Shown here in pieces: positions 57,190 to 64,000 of a DNA stretch of 64,000 nt. Positions within the stretch are counted from its first letter, which is position 1. Each line of letters starts with the position of its first letter. The stretch lies in assembly GCA_033064195.1 (NCBI GenBank), contig JARBJD010000014.1, positions 62,001 through 126,000 of the forward strand. The letters are read 5' to 3'. A program made the translations under genes and the position numbers. A model generated the notes under the pieces. That model searched no databases, was not told the DNA's origin, and saw nothing but the letters and a program-made list of their open reading frames with translations. Origin of the DNA: Blattamonas nauphoetae. Taxonomy: Eukaryota > Preaxostyla > Oxymonadida.

Positions 57190-59510
57190 CCTCATCCTCC
57201 CAAAGTGACTGGCGCCACATTCAATTTCACGAATTCCCTCAATACCACTTACACAGTGACATTGACAGGATCGTATCTGGATCTGCAAGGGAACTATCTC
57301 GTTACTCTTCAATCAGGCCCAACTCTGACCATCATGTTCAACGAATCTGAACAGGCAGTCTCTCCAATTCTTCTGATTGGTCGTCCCGGAACACTGAAAT
57401 TCAACACTGTTTATTCTGTCATTTCCATCAAAAGAGAAGACGATGAAGCAGATGTTGTTCACGTTGATGGACTTGTCACCTTCGAAACAGGATCCAAACC
57501 GACCCCACTCACTCTGATTGTCGACGAGAAGACGGGAAGCATGACACCTGATTGTGGCGATTCTGTGATTCCATGTTCATCTGTGGACGTTGCTTGGGAT
57601 GTCGCTTCTGTCCTGTCGATCTCGCAAATCAAGCTGAGAGTTGTCCAATCAGTCTCTCAGTCTAAACCATGGTCAGTCACAACCAATGGATTTCTTGTCA
57701 TTTCCGAAGATCAGGCTGGCATCCCCACACTCCGAATCCCCTCGTCTGCTTCGATGGGCGAGGAGGAAGGGATGATTGTTGTGGATGGTGGGATTCTGGA
57801 TATTCGGAACATCACCGTCTTGATCGAAAACGGATCCGAATCTTTCGTTTTTGCGTTTTGCAGACATAGCACAGTCTTTCTCGTCGCCTCATCAATCACA
57901 GGTGTCGAAATCAACACCACTTCTGACGAATCGGAGGATGTGTGCAGCTGGTCGAGTGGGATTCTTCGTCTCGTCAATTGTGAGACACTTCTCGAATATG
58001 CCAAACTGACACATCATTCGCAGGGAGCGATCAACATGGAAGGCGGATCGTTGACCAGCGAGTCTTCCTCATTCCACGACAACTCTCCGAATCACAAATT
58101 TTTCCCTTCACTCAGACGCAATATCTTCTGCACTGGATCTTCAGACATCAAGATTGAGAGTCTGTCTGGAGGAGATGGGTCGAAAGACTATCCCTCACCG
58201 TGGATTTCACTGAACGACTGCAATCTGACAGGAGAGCATGCACAGCCAGACACACCCATGTTCATCCCAACACTGTCAACAGATTCGAAGAGCACGCTGA
58301 ACAAGAAGAACAAGGCGTTCTCGATTGATGTGAAAGGATCGACACTGATCCCTGCTCGTCGATCTCTGAATCCGCGATCACTCTCGAAGTTGCACAGTCC
58401 TTCCTCTCGTCTCTGAAAGACAATCTGGAATGGCGAGGACGACTGGTATTCGGGAACAACGTCACAACAAGCACTTCATTCGTGGTTCAGAAGAGCTCAG
58501 CTGATCGAATCTCACAATCAGTTCAGGATAACATGAAATGGTGGCTTCCACTTGTGATTGTGCTCGCATCTTTAACACTCATCTTGATCATCGTCGTTGT
58601 TCTCTGTTACAGACGCCGCAAATCCCCGAAGATTCCGAAGCAAGACACAGCCAGCACAGAACTGGATGCTGAGATTGTCGAAAAGATAGAAGAAGACGAT
58701 GGTCACAACAATTTCCATCAGAACGTGTCAACCTCACATCGACAACTCAACACAAACGGCGTTCATGCTGAACCAGTCTCATTCGGAGAAACCACCTTCA
58801 GTCTCGATGCACTTCCATCAACCAGCATTGAATCGGTTGAAGCGTTGGTGTGTGGAGAGGGGAGCAAGGTTGAGATTGTTCGGAAGAAGGAGACACTGTA
58901 CGAGAGACTGCACGGACCGAACAAACAAGAAGTGGATGCAGTTGCGATTGGGAAGGAGATTGTGAAGGGTCTTCGTCATCTGAGCAAGTCGGAGATGTTC
59001 TCTGTCTCACTGGCGAAGTGGACACCGCACTGGATTCTGCTGGACGCAACGGATCGTGTCTGCATTCGGCTGAACGAGGAGTCCCGATTCCAAGTTGATC
59101 AGAACGCAAAGGCGGATGCGATTGATGATGGGGAGAGATATCGTGCACCTGAGCAGTCGAACGGACAGCTTGGCCAGAACGAGGAGCGTGTGTCGGTTTT
59201 TCGGCTCGGACTTGTCTTGTTGGAAATGAAGACAGGCCTTGTTCCCTTCGGGGAGATTGACGCGACAAACGCATCTCGACAGCTGTGTGCTGGTCTTCTC
59301 CCTCCACACAAGGATGTCGACGAAGCCTTCATGTCGATTGTGCGCGACTGCCTTACGATCAATCCGAACGAACGACCGCTGCTGAAAGATGTTGAGAACA
59401 GACTGGAACAGTATGGAACATCGAAGGATGTGGGTGACAAGAAATCCGACCCTTCGGGTGGCGTGACAGAGGCACTTCATTCTCTGCCAGCAGCGAGTAT
59501 CACTCATTAA

Positions 59511-60376
59511 CAGAAGAGCGATCCACGATCATTGGATCTTCATTTGTTTTCTCCAGTTCGCGTTCCGTTTCACAGATGTTGTCCTTCTGTCTCTTCATTT
59601 CATACCTTTTCATCACTGTTCTGTTGCTTATCTTGTTTCTCATGTCATCTTCTTCATTGTGAACCCCGTCACGCTCCAGATTCGATGCGAGCAACCAAGT
59701 CATTCGCCTCATCGACTATTGTCATCTTTTCCTGCACACAGTACACTCATCATTTTTGCTTCACTTCTCGTCGTCTTTCTTCTCTCTCTTCATTCACACT
59801 CACTGTCCACGTTCACAATCGTCATTTCTCTGCTGGTATCTTCGTTCACTACGTCATGCCTCTGGAAGTTGCCGCAAGCAGTAATGAATACCCTCATTCT
59901 TTCATCATCCAAATCCATCACTCATTTTTGGATTTGCTCCACTTTTTGGTCCATGAATCAAGACGCATCTCCCTCACTGCCACATATCACTTTGGAAAGA
60001 TTCATTCTGAAACGCCCAATCTGAAACCGACCACATTCAACTATTTTTCCCCATTTCACTTCTCTTGTGTTGTGTTGTATCTGCTATTCCTGATGAAAAA
60101 CATGTAAGACAGTAAATAATTCTAGAGGGTTCATTCTTAACTTGTGTGTAGTGGAGACGGGTTGGATAAGTGTGAATTGCGTCAAGAATGATTGATTTCT
60201 GAAAATTCACAAACCCGATCGTCGAACAGAGTCTATTGGAGATGCCCTTCAGTTGATGTGAATGCAAACCGCCAATGTTCACACTAATAAATCGAAATAT
60301 TTCTGAGAGTGAACCTACTATGGGTTGGTTTTTCTGATCTTTTCTCTGTTTTGAATCTCAGAGGATATCACCTCCA
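59511..60376. other. Spacer between two receptor genes
   Basis: About 870 bases, pyrimidine-rich on the plus strand. A plus-strand frame is open at 59532-60107, but its composition (Ser, His, Phe, Cys-rich) and lack of any motif make it a chance frame. It should hold the terminator of the upstream gene and the promoter of the downstream one. No repeat or RNA gene recognised. Confidence 0.4.
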
Positions 60377-63300
60377 ATGCCACTTTTACTGCTGCTCTGT
60401 AGCCTTTTCCGTTGTGCTGATGAACACTACCAAGATTTTGATGCTGTCTTTGAGCAGAAAGTTGCCGAACACAATTTGGCCTCAAACTCGGAATTGATGG
60501 ATTTGTTGTTTGATTCTGGATTGTATTGGACGAATGGGCTTAGTATTGTCTCGAAATCAGTGGAACTTCATGGAACCAAGGCATGGCTGACGCATCGAGC
60601 CAATGTCCAGAAAGAAATGATTAGAACTGATCCCGACATTGGAAAAGAAACGCTAAGCAAAGACACGAATGTTGAACGATGGATGATGGAGGTGCAGAAT
60701 AGTTCGTTGACGGTGCGGTCATGGAGACTGGACGCGGGAAATGCTGGAACAACAGTCTGCTTGGTTGTTGGGTCGTCAGTTGAGGTGATTGATAGCGAAA
60801 TCTTGTCAAACATGGAATGTTCGGGATTTATCATTGCAGACTCGATGGGAAGAGGAGCAAGCAGGATTGTGATCGTTGGGAGCAGCCACAAATCGTCGAC
60901 ACAAAATGTTGTTCTTCCGCTTGTTGGAAGAGGATCTGGACAACTGAACAAGAACAATGAAGGATTCAAAGGAGATGATGCCGGATTTCGTGATGGATAT
61001 GTGGAAAGGGAAGACATTATTGGAGTTGGACTGTCGTTCGATTCGACGCACTTTACGCTCGGAACTGGCCCTCTTTTCTCGTTTGCTGCGAAATCATTGT
61101 CGTCAGGGTCGGATATTGGGATGGTTGGAGAGATTTCGACCGAACTTCGATTGAGCAGTATTTTGAATGTGACGAGCAGTTTTGTGTTTGGAGAGGGAAG
61201 CAAGACTAGTTTGGGAGTGGGGAGTTGTGTGTGGGAGCGAGTGGTTGGGAGCAGCATTTCCGAGAGCACGAACCACGACAGGGGAACTATACTGTGTGGA
61301 ACTCGATTGGGCTTCAATGTTGATTGTGTGAACACTTCCTTCTCTTCCTGTGTTCGCAACTCAATCGACGAAATCGACATGAAACACGAAAACATAACCC
61401 AAGAACACATCGGCGTCACTTTTCTGGAACATTCAGATCTGATATCGATACAGTTCTCTCACTGCACTTTCAAAGACATGAAATACATCCCAGATCCGTC
61501 GAATTGGGCATACAAAGGAGGAGCCGCGATATATCTCTACAAACCATATTATTGCCCACTGAATGTTTCTAACTGCAACTTCCACAACTGCACGGGCACA
61601 GGGTCTTATCCGTATGGAGGTGCTATCTACACATATGGCACCTCTTCCTCAGATTGTGACGTCGCGATCACTCTGTCGTCATTCACCGAATGCACCGTAG
61701 AAGGCTCGAATTACGGATACGGCGGAAGTGTTTATTTATCGACCGAGAACAGTCTTTCCATCTGTGATTGCTTCTTCGAGAAATGCTCAACAAACGGATA
61801 CTATGGCGCTCTCAGCATCGGAAGTCATTCAAATGCAATTCTCACCAACTGTGCATTTGTGTCTTGCTCTGCATATCGAAGAGGAGGAGGACTTGGACTC
61901 TCCGGTGTCGTACAGATTGAGTTGTCCTACCTCCAATTCAGAAACGGCTCTACGGAACATGAAAAGTACTCAACAGATGTTTTTTTTCGCTTTCATGTCG
62001 GCAGAAGTTATCAACTCGAACTCAATTCAATTCTGCGACTCAACTTCGAGAGTATACATCGCCTGGTCTCAGGACTTATATGATCTGAGTCATCTCTTGA
62101 TCCGTCTTGACTCCACACCAACAGTGGAAGTGGATGTGTCCATGGTTGGAGAAGCCGCACTTGTGACAGCAACATCGAATAAAACAATAAATGGAACGAT
62201 GGGGATTTTGCTAAAAGGATCGAATGTGCCTCGCCTTGTTCATGTTCAGTTTGGGATCACAACAGAGAAATCAGAAAAAGGGTATGCAGCTGTGTCGTCG
62301 GGAGCGAATGGAATTCTCCCACCAGCAGAAGACGGCGAATATGAACTCCGTGCATCGTCTCTCGCTCCGAACTATTACTACCCAAACCCGTACCTTATCT
62401 ACTCAGCAACAGCAGATTTTCACGTATTTGATCATTCTGGTGAACAATTGAAGTATTTTGACTCTGTTGGCATTACTCTTCATGGAATGAATTTGGAAAA
62501 ATGGTCTTATTGGATGTGGTTCCGAAACGGAAACAAATATTTCGACACCGTTCTGAATCACATAAACTCGACAACCCTCACTGGAAGCTTCCTACTTCCT
62601 ACATCGGCACCTTATCAAAGATTGGAATGGTCAACAGAATACGAAGTTAAAACAGTAACGTGGTTTCTAGATGACGGAGATGAGGTGAATATCACTCTAC
62701 TCAACAATGTCACGTTCATGACACCAGCAAAACCGCCATTTATCACATCATTGCTTTCGACCCAGGTGAGTGGAAAAAAGGATACAATCACACTGACACT
62801 CGAGGGATCATTGCTTCCTATTGGAACAAGAACGATCAAACTGGTTCAAGATTACTATCGTCCTGAAGTGAGAACTGGAGTGCTGACAATAACTTCATCA
62901 ACAGAATGCACAGCTGTGATCTCAACAGGATGGACAGAGAGCGCCACTCAGCTGTCATATGGGACTACTTATTTGGTGTACAATAAAACACTGGTGACAG
63001 ATACGATTGCAATCACGAGTGGACTAAAATTCACTGTTCCCAATCCTCCTGTGATCACCTCGTTCATTGTTCCAACAGAATGCTCGTCGAACACGTTCCA
63101 AATCGAAGTTGTTGGGCAGAACTTCCCGTATCCGCAAACATACACTCTCGCACTCTCCGACACTCTGACCGTTCCAATCACACTGTCAAGTGAGACGAAA
63201 GGAACAGGAACAGTGAATGCAGGCCTGCCATCAGCAGTGCAGTTCAACAAAACATATTCAGTGTTGAGTGTGAAGAATGGAGATGATCATGTGCTGTTGA

Positions 63301-64000
63301 ACGTGACAAGCTTGAAAACGCCTCTTGGTCCACTCCTGAAGTCGATATCGACATCATTGAAAGCACCGCACAAGAAGGAAGTGATTTTGTCATTGAATGG
63401 CTTGAGAATGATGTCAGGACCACACAATCTGACAGTTGTTGAGGAAGGCACGACCACTCCATTGATTATTTCAGTGTCAATCAACACGGAAACGTCAGGA
63501 AGTGGTTCAGAAGAGCTTTGTGGAGGAACGAAACTGAAATATGGAAAGACATATGAAGTGAAGTCGCTGACGTCGACGAAAGTCCACTTCGCTGTCGCAC
63601 CCTCCCTGAAATTCTCAACGGATACTGAACCACCTCGCTTGACGTTAGTTACTTACACTGGATTGTCGGATAAAGATCGAAAAGCAGAGTTTTCAGTTTC
63701 TGGGAGAATGATGACGATTGACGAACTGTACACAATCTTTGTGAACCAAACAGGTACTTCACTTCAGACATCGTTTGAAGTGAGGATGAGTTCAAGAGAG
63801 GTCGGAGGAGGAAGTGCAGTGTTATTCTCGCAGACGGAAGGAGAGATTGAGCTTGACTACGACACAGGATACGAAGTGGTTGGAGTGACAGACTCTTCAA
63901 AATCGTCAATTCTGTTTGAAACAACTCTAACATTTGAGACACCAAAGGAACCATCTCGTCTTGTGAAGATTGTGAGTGTGAAAGATGAAGGATTGAACTC
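60377..64000 (+). CDS. Second beta-helix / IPT-repeat receptor-like gene, 3' end outside window
   Basis: ATG at 60377 gives a signal peptide (MPLLLLLCSLFRCADE). The extracellular part starts with a divergent region, then beta-helix coils (SHCTFKDMKYIPD, NCNFHNCTGTGSYPYGGAIY, CDCFFEKCSTNGYYGALSIG, NCAFVSCSAYRRGGGLGL) to about 61930. A run of eight T at 61980-61987 shifts the frame. With one T fewer the frame continues (FAFMSAEVINSNSIQFCDST) and stays open to the window end, with four or more IPT-type repeats (ITLTLEGSLLPIGTRTIKLV, FQIEVVGQNFPYPQTYTLAL, VILSLNGLRMMSGPHNLTVV, AEFSVSGRMMTIDELYTIFV). The order is as in the gene at 50365, so a membrane segment and kinase-like tail are expected beyond 64000. 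The T-run is either an assembly indel or a recent frameshift. Confidence 0.7.

Larger units (their letters stand above)
50365..59510 (+). pseudogene. Large beta-helix / IPT-repeat receptor-like pseudokinase, interrupted
   Basis: Signal peptide MMIFNFLLLLAGVSTCSNLP (50365, ATG), then beta-helix coils up to about 52300 (RFERCSAWYSAGGLDLHG, ERCNFIKCSSIHAGGAIYF, GCSSSATGAVFI). Five or six immunoglobulin-like IPT-type repeats follow (VTVTLTGRELFSATMTVKVK, VTLTGSYLDLQGNYLVTL), then a second helix-like region, a membrane segment at about 58540-58605 (PLVIVLASLTLILIIVVVLC then YRRRKSPK) and a kinase-like C-terminus (ERYRAPEQ; VFRLGLVLLEMKTGLVPFGE; RDCLTINPNERP) ending at TAA 59508-59510. HRD and DFG are absent (WILLDATDRVCIRLNEES stands there), so catalysis is unlikely. 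Two insertions (54630-55158, 55186-57189) can be removed with their duplications to restore QPILFHSDITIYIPHPPKVT. One-base frame changes near 52590-52620 and 58350 remain, real or sequencing errors. Probably a cell-surface sensor. Confidence 0.7.

Noticed and set aside
59532-60107. 191-codon plus-strand frame between the receptor genes
   Set aside because: Composition is that of pyrimidine-rich spacer (Ser, His, Phe, Cys), with no motif, no splice support and no paralogue in the window.
60568-61419. 283-codon minus-strand frame opposite the second receptor
   Set aside because: Same reason; the plus strand carries the signal peptide and beta-helix coils.
1-64000. Genome-wide reassignment of TAA/TAG to Gln
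   Set aside because: The long receptor and solenoid frames (hundreds of codons each) have no internal TAA or TAG, and several genes end in TAA at the place expected from paralogues. Only the cargo gene at 13435-19715 raises the question.

Overview
The window looks like nuclear DNA of a compact, intron-bearing, repeat-rich protist, most likely an oxymonad-type (Preaxostyla) flagellate. This is inferred from three things. Surface-receptor genes combine right-handed beta-helix repeats, immunoglobulin-like (IPT-type) repeats, one membrane segment and a degenerate kinase. A tandem family of alpha-helical repeat proteins has very small GT-AG introns (29-63 nt, one class near 41 nt). The long genes use the standard genetic code. 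I could not run a database search, so the taxonomic placement rests on recognition only.

Layout. At 1-13 kb there is a tandem array of an alpha-solenoid family (copies starting at 42, 2703, 4030, 7505 and 13014) alternating with decayed beta-helix sequence. A pogo-like transposon (9973-12354) sits in the fourth spacer. At 13-27.3 kb the fifth copy is split by two insertions: a 7.2-kb element with an 8-bp target duplication, itself hit by an unusual two-module element, and a 6.1-kb nest of three concentric TA-flanked elements. At 27.7-30.2 kb there are minus-strand host genes, one carrying an element with a 9-bp target duplication. At 30.2-45.0 kb there is a giant inverted structure: two 5-kb copies of the two-module element in opposite orientation around a 4.8-kb core. 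The core holds a HEAT-like host gene, part of which is inverted-duplicated (1.2-kb arms, 460-bp loop). At 45.0-48.7 kb there is another solenoid gene and a 341-codon gene, each split by a miniature element. At 48.7-50.2 kb there is a TA element. At 50.4-59.5 kb lies a large receptor-like pseudokinase gene split by two elements with 9-10-bp target duplications. From 60.4 kb to the window edge there is a second receptor gene.

The main theme is host genes shattered by many independent insertions. In seven cases the target-site duplications can be read directly and deleting the element with one duplication copy restores the reading frame to the base. The most novel object is the two-module element (copies at 14726-19275, 30189-35185 and 40021-45028). 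A 4.0-4.6-kb module and a 0.38-0.55-kb module, each with its own inverted ends, are always joined in the same order and orientation. The small module keeps a conserved nested hairpin. The large modules carry unrelated cargo, including a captured piece of the host receptor family.

Limits: several frameshifts fall in or near homopolymers and may be assembly errors. Exon models are inferred from splice signals and paralogue comparison, without transcript data.
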